Assembly: GCA_023105745.1 (NCBI GenBank)
Contig: JALGQZ010000009.1
Span: forward strand, 32,850,409 to 32,914,408
Length of the DNA stretch: 64,000 nt
DNA from: Austropuccinia psidii
Taxonomy: Eukaryota; Basidiomycota; Pucciniomycetes; Pucciniales; Sphaerophragmiaceae
Reading direction: 5' to 3'
Under the pieces are notes generated by a model that saw nothing but the letters and a program-made list of their open reading frames with translations, ran no database searches and was not told where the DNA came from. The first letter of the stretch is position 1, and each line of letters opens with the position of its first letter. The translations under genes and the position numbers were made by a program. This document shows, piece by piece, positions 48,570-58,902 of this stretch.

Positions 48570-49442
48570 TTACTTTAAGCTTTTGTTAAAGAATTTTCCC
48601 AAGGCATAGCGCTTTTCTGGGCTTTCGCCTGCTGGAGCTGGTCTATAGAGGTGAAAAAAGAAAATCCACAACAAAAGGTCAGTTCAAAGTTTTTAAAGCA
48701 AACTGCAGCACAATAACAGGTTGGTGGGAAACAAAATCACACATAATTTAAGAGAGAAAAAATGAGAAAATGCAGCGTGGCAGGATGCCGCCAACAAAAG
48801 GTTGTTGCATAATTGATGAATGAGATGGATCAAATACAGAAGCTCACTGAGGTTCGGGAACAGAGGAAGGGGGAGATTCTTCGACTGGCGCAGTAGCTGG
48901 AAGGGTTTCCTCTGCCGTAGGAGCAGCAGCTGGAGCAGGGGGAGCAGGAGGAGGAGCTTCTGCTGGCGAAGTGACTTCGGGAGCAGCCCGAGCAGACGCG
49001 GGTTCTTGGCTGGGTTTATTTTTGACATCTTCAATTTTTTTGCCGGTGATAGCGTCGCCAACACCATCCTGCGTGCCATAGAACAATAAATTTAGTTCAG
49101 GTAAACAAATAGAAAAGAACGGTCCAAAAGGTTGAGCTAACCAGGGCAGCGTTAACATTGCCGCGAATGTGTTCACCGGCAGAATGGATAACACTTAGGA
49201 GGCGCCTGAATTCCCATAGCAGGGCAAAAAGACGCAATGTAGTACTCAATTAGGCTGAACATTGCATGAACACAGACGGATTACCAAGTAGCATACTTTG
49301 CTCTGGATCCTACGGCCTTCCGAGCACCATCAAATTTGTTTTCTGGGGCAGCTTTAGGGGTGGTGGTTGCGGCTGGGGGGGCTGTCGAATCAGGTGCTTG
49401 AGCCACGGGTGTAGTAGTTTGCTCTGACGGGATAGCAGACAT
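48570..49442 (-). CDS. Host gene Y, 4-exon gene for a 167-residue Ala/Pro/Glu-rich protein
   Basis: Exons (minus): 49442-49297, 49205-49142, 49068-48848 and 48642-48570; total 504 bases, 167 aa plus TAA. Introns are GTATGC...TTCAG, GTTAGC...CGCAG and GTGAGC...TATAG, all in frame. The start ATG has A at -3. Order: a Pro/Thr/Ala-rich N-terminus (1-37), a conserved-looking block FDGARKAVGSR...SAGEHIRGNVNAALDGVGDAITGKK (about 39-83), a Pro/Ala/Glu-rich low-complexity linker (about 90-150), and a basic end RYALGKFFNKSLK. No signal peptide or membrane span. The AGE.IRG..N block recalls small CsbD-like or stress-type fungal proteins, but I cannot name it. A TGA at 48846-48844 looks like the stop if intron 3 is missed; it is part of the GTGAGC donor. 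Confidence 0.8.
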
Positions 49443-51218
49443 TTTTGATCAAAAAAGTGGAAATTGTTGAAAAAAGGTAACTTTTAGAAGAAAACAAGCA
49501 ATGGCGATGTTGAGGGAATTGGGCAAACAAATCGGATTATGGATGGTGGGGAATTGAGGGCTCAGATCAGGTTAATTAAATAGTCCAAGCCTGCGAACCT
49601 CGCTTGGGCTGGCCTGTCAAGGTAATACAGTGCCAGGCCAAAGTGGTGATGCAGCTAGGCGTAGGAAAGCTAAGAGTCACAATGCTGGGCTGACGTCTTA
49701 TGACCGGATTGGTTTGTTGCCATAACCTGGGACAACTGCTCAAGATTGATTGAATTACGAGTACAGGATTTTCCCAAGGGTTCGTCGGAACTTGCAACGC
49801 GTTTAGTGGTCCATAGAAGAGTGCTCATAGTTTCGCTGGCTAAGTCCGAGCCAAATGGACCGACCACATCAGAAATCACAACAGGAGCAGCTCATCTGTT
49901 GTGATAGCACCATGATTAAGCTATGGATTGAGCCAAGCGGCCAGGTATATTTCTAGATGTTATTTTTAGTCAAAGTGGCACCGCTTTGGGATATGATGCG
50001 GGCACAGAATCGGTTAGACTCCAAAACTGGATGTGTCCAATTATGGAGTATACATAAATTCATAGCCAAGGGGGTATGTATGCGGTCGTAGAAACCGACG
50101 GAAGCAGCGCAATTACTCCGAAAGCTTTGCAAGGATCGTCTTTTTGGGCTAGTGAACCTGTGCTATTTCTCCGCCGAGAACAGTGGGCGGGACCCTCTTT
50201 GCTAGGAAACAGGGCGTGAAGCTCATCTCGAAGGAGAGAATGTGATGGGTGCAACAATGGAAAAGAACACGTTTCGAAGTTCCTAAACTGAGCAACAAAG
50301 GAAATTCGAGCAAAGTAAAAGAAACCATAAGAAGCTCAGAGCTGTTCCATGGGCCAAAGGCAGGAGACAGTCTCGAACCTTCTTGCTAGTTACCGGCATG
50401 CAAGCTAAAAGTGAGTGGTCCCAACCAGCCTTGGAGGCCCAGGAGGGCTGGTATCCGTGACTACAAACCTGTTGCAAAACGCTGATTTGTTGCTCAGGAC
50501 TGAAGAAATCAGGAAAGCAAACTGGCGCATGGCCGAATGATCTGAGCAAAGCACTTTATGACTAAAAGTGAGCTGAATCGGCTTATCAAGTGGCCGGCCA
50601 GCGTTAAACAGGACCGCTCAAGAGGGATGCTGTCAAGGATTGATGAACCTTCTGGGCTATGCGTCAAGGAAAAATAATCTGTTGAATACGACTGTTTTCA
50701 TGCCTGCTATGAGCTATTGGCTAGAAGGCCTCCCCACGTCGAGCAGCTGCATAGAGCATCTGTAAAGGCTGTTGTAAAAGTTAATTACAGGTTATATTTT
50801 ATCATAAACCATGGCTTGTCTGCCACAGTTTCGGGAGAGCTTGCATTGCATACTAAGCTTATTGCACACACATCTCCGACACTGCTAGCGTCTGCTTCTG
50901 AGGTACAGTAATCCTTCTTGGAGTGTTTGTAATCCCAGCCAAAGGATATGCTAATTGATGAATTGATTTGAATTTTCCAAATGGAGAGAATCAGCCATAT
51001 CAACTGAGGCAGCATGGCAAGGCAAGTCCTGCAGTTACTTCGCTGTGGTGTTGGTGAATTACAAAGAATGCGCCTGGGTGTCACTAAAAGCAAGGGTGCT
51101 CAGATGGTCGTCAAGGATGATTGAAGTACTCTCACCAATTAATCTTAGGTTTGCCACGTTGTATTACATTTTGATTTTGAATCATCATCATCAGCTGATG
51201 TATGAGTCCCCTCGAAGT
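49443..51218. other. Unique intergenic DNA upstream of gene Y, no gene
   Basis: Close to balanced base composition with many CpGs, unlike the transposons. All frames are short and none continues across plausible splice sites. It includes the gene Y promoter region, a perfect hairpin at 49875-49905 and several shorter inverted words (for example AGCCTGCG...CGCTTGGGCT near 49589). It may hold regulatory sites or a non-coding RNA; nothing specific can be shown. Confidence 0.5.
49875..49905. repeat. Perfect 10-bp hairpin upstream of gene Y
   Basis: ATCACAACAG, an 11-base loop GAGCAGCTCAT, then CTGTTGTGAT. The loop itself contains GAG/CTC. It lies about 430 bases upstream of the gene Y start codon. 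Confidence 0.8.
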
Positions 51219-51292
51219 AGGGTGGTTGGCGAGGCGCCCACTTGTGCGTCACTAGTGGCGCACGGGCGCCCATACCCTAACCTCTCGCCACC
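51219..51292. repeat. CpG-rich hairpin at the hAT-2 left end
   Basis: Nested complementary arms: GGTTGGCGAGG with CCTCTCGCCACC (outer), GGCGCCC (51233) with GGGCGCC (51264), TGCG with CGCA, and CACTAGTG at the apex. It is the most GC-rich short stretch in this part of the window. Subterminal palindromes of this sort are common transposase-binding sites in hAT ends, which is the likely role here by inference. Confidence 0.7.
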
Positions 51293-52447
51293 ATATCCAA
51301 CTTAGGTTTGGTGAGGAGGCACGGGCTGTGCTGCGGATCAGACGGGTTTTTCTGGATGTTTCCCCATGGGGTGTACCTTTTCTATTTATTTCAATTTCCA
51401 TTCTTCTTGTCATTCCCTTTTTACTCTTCATTTGTCTTTATTTGTGATCCCACTATGTATGAACAAAGGCAACACCTTGTGGATCAAGCCTTTGTCTTAT
51501 CATGGGCCTTGATGGACTGGTTTCTTGATGTCACAAGGTTTTGCACAAAAAAATGCTCAGTGATGCAAAGCCAAATGTATGCATTACCTGAACATATTTC
51601 CCCAAGCAAGACCTCACCATCTCCTGCCACATATCAAAGACAGTTGCCAATAGATTTCACTCACTCAGAAGGCCAATTACCTTCAATCCATACTGAATAG
51701 CTCAATACCATCCAATTTGGAAATTGAAGTCATTGACATCAACAATTGAAAACACTGTCTCTCAAAATTACCATAACTAGCAAGCGGTCACATTCAGAAG
51801 TTTCTTCTGCCACCTCATACTTCCAACCAATATCAAAAAGAAAAAACCACCCACTTACATGAACTACTACTCAAGGCCATTATTACTTCAAACATCCCCT
51901 TATTCCAGGAGTTCCAAGAGGAACTTATTTGATCACCATTTAATTTACTCAATCAGTTTGAAATCTCCAATAAAATCCTACCCCAAATGCATGCAAAGCA
52001 TGAGCTCTCACTCATGAACAAATTGAATAATCAAGATAATCTCACTCTATCTCTGGATGGTTGGACTAATTTATCGGGAAATAGCATTTATGCCATGCTA
52101 CTCTTATGTGGGAAGTACTTTAAGACCTTTGTAGAAATACTAGACCTCAATTGCATGCAACATATATCTGAAAATGTTTTGTATCTTACATATTCTCAAT
52201 ATAGTCACCAAGAATATTATATCCCACCCATTAATGGCCAGAACTTTCAGAATAATAAATTGCTTTTCAGCTTTTTCAGTTCCTTGATTGTTTGGAGTTA
52301 ACAGCTCCCCCTTTAGGCCAAAGCAAATGATGTTCCACATGGCCTGTCCATCTTCTCTGAAACAGAATTTTATTGCATGTGAAAGGTCTGCCTTTGTGTC
52401 CAACAGCATGAAGAAGGCTTTGGGAAGTGCCTATAAATGAATAACAA
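51219..52447 (+). mobile_element. hAT-2 fragment (5' end and transposase start)
   Basis: The candidate left end is TAGGGTGGTTGGCGAG at 51219, part of a strong CpG-rich hairpin. Downstream, a plus-strand frame at 51987-52301 contains NLTLSLDGWTNLSGNSIYAMLLLCGKYFKTFVEILDLN, in which LSLDGWT is the first catalytic-Asp motif of hAT transposases and the rest fits the same family. Upstream (51456-51700) are Pro/Ser/Gln-rich codons that may be the N-terminal exon. The frame breaks after about 52200. Element E begins at 52448, so the rest of hAT-2 would be beyond the window. Confidence 0.6.
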
Positions 52448-53450
52448 TGTAACAACCACTAATCAGGGGTAAGGGTATTCATACTTACACCCACTCAAAC
52501 ACCTCAAACCAGCAAATCCACTGTGTGTATCAGCATTAAGTTTCAGCAATCTTCTTTGCTGAAACATGCATACAGTCTGGTTCATCAATACAGCCTGTCA
52601 ATACTTGTACAGGTTGGAATTACCCAATACAGTTTGGATACACCATCCCCAAACTGTATGATCACTCAAGACCACCACTCCTCTTGTACAGATCCTGTAC
52701 AGCCGTACAGGACCTGTATTGGCCAGACTCAATTCAATCATCAAATCTTCTCATGAAAATTCTCTGTCTGGATGAGGGCTGGTGATTCTCACATATACCG
52801 GCCCCTCTTTCTCCCCCTGGGGACTTTTCCCCAGTTAATTAATTTAGTATACTTATTATTTCATAATTATTCTTATCCTTATTTTGGGTATTATAATTAT
52901 TTGATTTTAAGTTAGTCTTAGCCTTTTTCTTTCTTTGCCTGTACAGTATGAGTTGGGTGGCCATATCCTTATTAACCCTTCTCTTTCCATTCTGACAGGT
53001 TGAAACAGTGGAATTGGACTTGTTTGTGGTTGGCTCTTTTATTCTTACTCTTATTATTTGTTTCTGCTTTTCTTATATTCTTTTATTTAGTAATTCATCT
53101 CCTAATACTCTTGAGTGTACTCTTTTCTTACCATATCCTGAGCCCTCCATAAGTAAGTCCCAGTTTACTAAGTGCCAGGCCCTTTTCACTTAGAAGAGCC
53201 CCTGTAAAATTAAATTAATTAACTCATATTTGATTCTTTCTTTTTATTCATTTAACTTCATTTCTCTCATTCATCAAATTATGACTCTTTTAGGATCTTA
53301 TGAATTCTCATGATTATGATTTTTCTCTCATCAATTTTCATCTCATTCGTTATATTTATATGAAATTTGATTCTTTTTATTTCTTAATCATTGCTGAACA
53401 ACTCATTTCACTTCATTTTTATCTCAAATCAAATTTCTCTTTATTTGTTT
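52448..53450 (+). repeat. Element E 5' LTR (right end uncertain)
   Basis: The first about 350 bases match 63670-64000 (3' LTR). Relative to the 3' copy it has 18 extra bases between two ATACAG words near 52592-52610. U3 is dense in ATACAG/CTGTAT/GTACAG words and has a perfect palindrome TCCTGTAC-AGCC-GTACAGGA (52693-52712), kept in the 3' copy. The LTR end cannot be fixed because the second copy leaves the window; about 53200-53450 is likely from the match to 1-1025. Confidence 0.7.
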
Positions 53451-53459
53451 ATTCAGGTC

Positions 53460-53800
53460 TTATCAGGAGTTATTGATTGGTTGATTGATTGGGATTTATT
53501 TGGGTTATTGATTCAGCAATTCAGGATTTTATTTGGATTAGACTGATTGACTTTTGAATTCCTCAAGATAACTGATTTATCCTCAAGAATTGATTGTTTA
53601 TTATTGATTGATTTTGATTCCTGAAGATATTGATTTGACTGATTGATTCCTCAAGACCTTGAATTGACATTGAAGACATTGATTGATTATTGATATTTGA
53701 TTTGAATTGATTGCTGATATTGGTTGAATTGATTGATTGATTGTTGATTGAATTTGATTTCACCTCAAGCCTGTTGATTGATTCCTCAAGATCATCAAGA
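53460..53800. repeat. TTGATTGATT-rich low-complexity leader of E
   Basis: Imperfect repeats of TGATT, TTGATTGATTG and CCTCAAGA(T/A) fill this stretch, upstream of gag. Similar words are not seen elsewhere in the window. Read on the minus strand it gives only Asn/Ser/Ile-rich low-complexity codons, which are not a gene. Confidence 0.6.
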
Positions 53801-53828
53801 TTTCATTGATGATTGATTTGGCCAAGCT

Positions 53829-55140
53829 TTGATTCCTTTTGTGACATATCATCAAGTTTTCATTCTTAATTTTCCAACAATTCCAGTTCAGCATAGCCCT
53901 CCAGCCAAGAATGCTAGATCTCAAAGAAATCCAGCTGTTCTCACTCCTACAGCAAGGGTTCCTCTTGACCGCACACCATCAGTTCCTCAACTGAGTGCAA
54001 ATTTGGACAGAGGACCACCAATGGAAGGAGCAGCACCCTCCAGAAGAGGGGGAATGAAATCAAGAAGATGAAGATCTTTATCTGGAATGTCTGAAGGTGC
54101 AAGAGCAAGACTAGGAGAAGTTGAAGATGAAGAGGGGGAGGAGTCTGTGGAAGAGGAAGATTCTGAGGAAACCGAAGTGGCAGATGCTTTGGCAAATGCT
54201 CCAGAGGTACCCCAGGGTTATAATCTAGCCCCTACTAATCAACCTCTTGTCTCTCAATCTGATCCAAGTCTCCTCACGATCATGGAGCAAATAGCTAATA
54301 TTATGGGACAACTTTCTCAAGCAGCAGCCCCCAGGGACAATTGCAAAGCCCCTGCATTCAAGACTCCATCAATGAAGGCACCTGATTCTTTTGATGGTAC
54401 TCAAGCTAATTAATTGAGAAGATTTATCCAATCCTGTCAATTGGTTTTCCATAATGATCCAGAAAATTTCTTCTCTGACAGGAAGAAAGTTCTGTACTCA
54501 ACTTATTTTCTCACTGGTAGAGCTGGCAAATGGATTGAACCCTACCTCTCCAATATTTTCAATGAAGATCCTTCCTACCTCCTCAATAATTGAAAGTTAT
54601 TTGAAACTCAATTATTCACTCTGTTTGGTGATCCCAATGAAGTCAGGAAAGCTGAACAAGAGTTGGACAATTTGAGGATGAAGGAAGGTGGTCATGTATC
54701 CTTGTACATTGCTGATTTCAGAAGATTAATGGCAATAATTGGAGATTGGGGAGAAAGAGCTTATATTCATTTTTATAGAAGAGGATTGGCATCAAGACTT
54801 TTGGACCAGTTGGCTTCCTACCTTGGTAACTTTGATACTATTCAAGAGCTCATGGACATCACCCTGGAATTGGACACCAGATACCATGAGAGACAGAAAG
54901 AGAAGGGTATTCATCAAGAAAAGAAGCCTCCTGTCACTGGATCCAATCCCTCAAGGCCTCCTCAAAACTCATCTCCAAGGAGGCCTCACCAAAGGAAGAA
55001 GAAGAAGGGCAAGCAATTTCAAGCTTCAAAGGACAAACCTCATGCTGCTCTCCTCAATAAGGACAATAAGTTAATCAGTTCTGAAAAGGAGAGGAGGATT
55101 AAAGAAGGGTTGTGCACTTAGTGTGGTGGAAAGCACTCAA
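53829..55140 (+). pseudogene. gag: Element E gag (broken)
   Basis: A Pro/Arg-rich start (HSPPAKNARSQRNPAV) passes a stop at about 54069 into an acidic stretch (54110-54180) and MEQIANIMGQLSQ. The capsid domain has APDSFDGTQAN (54380-54412), then a stop, FIQSCQLVFHNDP, GRAGKWIEPYLSN, LFGDPNEVRKAEQEL and GLASRLLDQLA. A Lys/Arg-rich region (54950-55020) leads to a zinc knuckle CT.CGGKHSIEN (55108-55150) with a TAG in place of its third residue and the last Cys lost. This is the Gag layout of chromovirus-type Gypsy elements. Four in-frame stops (about 54069, 54412, 54592, 55119). Confidence 0.85.
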
Positions 55141-55329
55141 TTGAAAATGCTTCAAGAGACCTCAAAACAAGCCTGGGTCATCATCAAGAGGCTTCCCTAA
55201 CAAGCAGGGAAAAGCCTGAGTGGGGATCATTATGTGTCCAATGGTTCTCCCTTATTTCCTTCAAGAGCACAATTGAGACCTCTGAATACTAGTGTCAAGA
55301 AATATTTAAAGTTTCTTATTTTTTCTTCT

Positions 55330-55660
55330 GTCTCTAATATTTTTTAGATTGTTCTCATTGATTATGATGCTAAAAACTCTTTTATTGCAAAGAATTTTGT
55401 TCTCAAGTACTCATTGACTATGTCAGAGCTCCCTGAAAAGATCCATTTTTTTATTTTGGATTCAAATGAATCCCCTTCCTTGTTCATCACCCATTATACC
55501 AAAGGGGTAGTTGACTTGCCTTCCTTCCGAAGCTTTGAATGGGACTTTTTATCATATATTCACCCAAAGGAGAAGACCTGATATTGGGCTATGATTTCCT
55601 CTACCACTTAAATCCCATTATTGATTGAAAAAATGGATTGAGCACCTATGATTCTAGTCA
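55330..55660 (+). pseudogene. Element E protease region (decayed)
   Basis: The frame reads VLIDYDAKNSFIAKNFVLKY, where the catalytic DSG/DTG triplet has become DYD. It continues with PEKIHFFILDSNESPSLFITHYTK and, after frame changes, an LGYDFLYH-type motif near 55590. Stops are present and the catalytic change alone would abolish activity. Confidence 0.7.
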
Positions 55661-58600
55661 TAAGGATTCTAGTGGTATTAATTCTTCTGCTAGTAATGCC
55701 TTGGCCACTGTTGTCAACAGTGTTGCTCTGGTTGGTGAACTTAAGACACCTTCCCTTCCTTCTTCTGTCCATATCCCTTCCATCATGCCATCTCAGTCAT
55801 TACTTAAATAAAGAGATAAGGTCTTCAAAGAGATAAAAGATGTTGGAGAAGAGGTTGCTATATCTTCACTTCATCTCCTTCAAGGGGATATGGGCCTTCC
55901 TCCATTGTCTTTTCATGCCTCCCTGAAGGAGCAGTGGGATGCAGAGGAAGAGCCAGAAGAAATTGAAACTATGTTGAAGGTAGTTCCTACTGCTTATCAC
56001 CAATATTTGGATGAATTCTCCAAAGTGAAAGCAGAGAAACTGCCTCCACACTGCACCTGTGATCATCATATCAAATTAGAGGGTCTTCTACCTTCAGTTG
56101 GTGTTATCTACTCATTATCAAATCAAGAGTCAGAAACAATGTGGGCCTACATTTCAGAGAATTTATAGAAAGTTTTCATAAGGCCAAGCTCCCCTTTGAC
56201 AGGAGCACCTGTCCTTTTTGTCAAGAAAAAAGATGGAGGTCTTTGTTTGTGTGTTTACTACCACAAACTCAATGCTGTCACTAGGAAGAACAGGTATCCT
56301 GCTCCTCCTATGAACCCGCTTCTTACCGTATTCAATGGTTCCACTATATTCTCCAAGATAGATCTTCATGGTGCATATAATCTCCTGAGAATCAAAGAGG
56401 GGGATGAGCACTTAACTGCCTTCAGAACCAAATATGGTAGTTATGAGTATTTGGTTATGCCATTTGGCCTTACCAATGCTCCAGCTTCTTTCCAAAATCT
56501 TGTGAATGAGATATTTTCAGATTTCTTGGATATTTTGCTGTAGTTTATTTAGATGATATTATGGTCTTTTCCAGTTCTGAGGAGGAACATATCAAACATG
56601 TGGCCTCTGTCCTTCAAAGACTGAGAGACAATAATTTGTTTGACAAAGCCTCCAAGTGTGTGTTCCATGCCTCAAGTGTGGAATACTTGGGCTATGTTGT
56701 TTCAAGTGATGGCCTCAAGATGGATTTTTCTAAAGTTCAGAAAATCCTCAATTGGCCTCAGCTAAAGAACATCAAGGATTTTCAATCCTTTCTTGGCTTT
56801 GCCAATTTCTATCATTGTTTCATTAAAAATTAATCCAAAAAAATCACTGCTCTCACTTCCATTCTCAAAAAAGACTCTCCCTTTATCTTCAATGAGGAAG
56901 CTCTGAGTAATCTTTAAATACTCAAAGAAGCATTCACCACCGCTCCTATCCTTTCTCATTTCAATCCTTCTTTACCAACTATTGTAGAGACTGATGCTTC
57001 TTATTAGGCTTTGGGTGCTGTACTGAGCCAGGTAAATGACTCAGGAAAGCATCCCATTGCATTTGACAGTTGCAAGCTTCTCCCAGCTGAGCTGAACTAT
57101 GAAATTCATGACAAGGAACTCCTTGGCATACTTTGGGCTCTCAAGCACTGGAGAGCTTTTCTTCTCTCTCTTTCCAATTCTTTTGAGGTCTTGACAGACC
57201 ACTATTCTCTTCAGTATTTCATGTCTTCCAAAGTTCTTACTCACTGTCAAGCCTGTTGGGCTGAATTTCTCTGAGTTTCATTTCACTATCACTTACTGCC
57301 CAGGCAAGCTGGCCACTTTACCAAATGCCTTGTCACCTTGGGACAATGTGTACCCAGAGAGAGGGATGGACTTCATCAGCAAGAATCCTCACAATTTTCA
57401 TCAAGTAATCAAGCAAGATGGAATTCAAGAGTCAAGATTCTTCTCAATCAAAGTTGAAATTTTCTCAGATTTAGTTGACCAAATCCAAAAAGAATTATGG
57501 CAAGACGGAGACTATAAAGAAATACACAAGAAACTAGGAAGAGGTGAATCTGTTACAGATTATTCTCTTGAACCTCAAGCCAAGTTATTATCATTCAAAG
57601 ATAGAGTGGTAATCCCAAGCAATGAAGAAATCCAACTCAATATTCTTCAAATGCATCATGACTCACCATTGGATGGCCATCTTGGCCAGGGGAATACCCT
57701 CAAGCTCATCAAGAGGGACTTTTATTGGGATGGCAGGAATCAATTAATCAAGGAATATGTGTCCTCATGTCAGCAATGTTCAGGAAACAAGAACATTCAT
57801 AATAAGAAGTTTGGATTACTCAAGCCTCTTCAAATTCCAGCTGGTCCTTGGAATTCTTTATCAATGGACTTTATCACTCAATTGCCCTTGTCAAACAACT
57901 TTGATTCAATTCTTGTAGTTGTGGACAGGTTCTCAAAAATGGCAATCTTCATTCTAAATTATGTGAGAATAACTGCTCTGGAATTAGCTCAAATCTTTAT
58001 CAGACATGTCTTTTCCAAACATGGACTTTCAGTAAGTATTGTCAGTGATAGAGGATCTTTATTTGTTTCATCATTCTGGACCAATTCATGTCATAAGCTC
58101 AAGATATCAAGAGATCTTTCAACTTCTTTTCATCCAGAAACAAATGGACAGACAGAGAGGGTAAATAAGATTCTAGAACAGTATCTTTGGATGTATGTCA
58201 GTTACCATCCAGATGACTGGCACACCTAGCTCCCTCTGGCTGAATTTGCCTACAATAATGCAGAACATTCATCAACAAAGCAATCCCCTTTTTTCACCAT
58301 TTATGGAAGAAATCCCAGCTTTGACTCAATCCATATTTCTCAAGACTCACCCTCTGGAAAGTTATCAAAAAAACTCCAACAAGTACAGAAAGTTGTCAAG
58401 GAATAATTAGAGTCAGCAATAAGGAGATTCCAGAAGTATTCAGATAGAAATAGGTCAATTCCACCTGATTTCCAACTTGGGGAAAAAGTATGGCTATCTT
58501 ATAAGAACATCAACGCTACAAGACCCACCAAGAAACTTTCAGAAAGATGGCTGGGACCCTTTGGAGTCATTAAGAAGATTGGAAGTCATGCCTATCATCT

Positions 58601-58902
58601 CAATCTGCCTTTGCAATAGAAGTAATTTTGCCCTGTATTGCATGTGTCATTACTAGAACCAGTCAAGCAGTCAAGCATCCCAAATAATAATAAATTTCCA
58701 CCACCACCAGTTCTAGTGGAGGAGCAAGAAGAATGGGAAGTGGCTCAGGTTCTGGACTCAAAACTCAAAAGAGGTAAATCATGGTATCTTGTAGAGTGGA
58801 AAGGATTCAGTGAAGACCCAGAAAGAACAACTTGGGAACAAGCTTCCAACCTTACCAACTCACCAGACCTTGTCAAGGATTTCTATTCATTGTATCCAGA
58901 CA
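55648..58902 (+). pseudogene. pol: Element E pol: RT, RNase H, integrase, chromodomain
   Basis: RT runs from about 56190 ([41 protein letters not shown]) through a frame change at the YLDDIM site (about 56548-56565) to VEYLGYVVSSDG and SFLGFANFY. RNase H is about 56985-57260 (ETDAS, then a stop at 57005; LTDHYSLQYF). Integrase: a zinc region (HHDSPLDGHLG...CQQC about 57655-57780), the catalytic core SMDFITQLPL, ILVVVDRFSKMA, VSDRGSLF, HPETNGQTERVN (57860-58165), and a GPF-type C-terminal domain (about 58550). The chromodomain (EEWEVAQVLDSKLKRG..WYLVEWKGFSEDPERTTWE, 58720-58850) should direct insertion to marked chromatin. The stop at 58904 (TGA) comes from the inserted LTR, and the natural frame resumes at 60816. 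The core is nearly full length with about six defects. Confidence 0.92.

Noticed and set aside
48820..49089. Arg/Ser-rich plus-strand frame over gene Y
   Set aside because: It is the antisense shadow of the Ala/Pro/Glu-rich linker codons of gene Y.
48844..49194. Single unspliced minus-strand frame read as a 116-codon protein ending at TGA
   Set aside because: Its N-terminal codons are intron sequence between two good splice sites and its stop is part of a consensus donor. The four-exon model keeps frame throughout.
52140..52409. Minus-strand 89-codon frame over hAT-2
   Set aside because: It overlaps the transposase-coding strand and reads as a complement of it, with no domain features.
53563..53763. 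Asn/Ser/Ile-rich minus-strand frame
   Set aside because: Translation of a TTGATT-type low-complexity repeat in the E leader.
53829..58902. Classical RIP (repeat-induced point mutation) of element E
   Set aside because: Several disabling stops need transversions, and rust fungi are not known for classical RIP. General CpG decay fits better.
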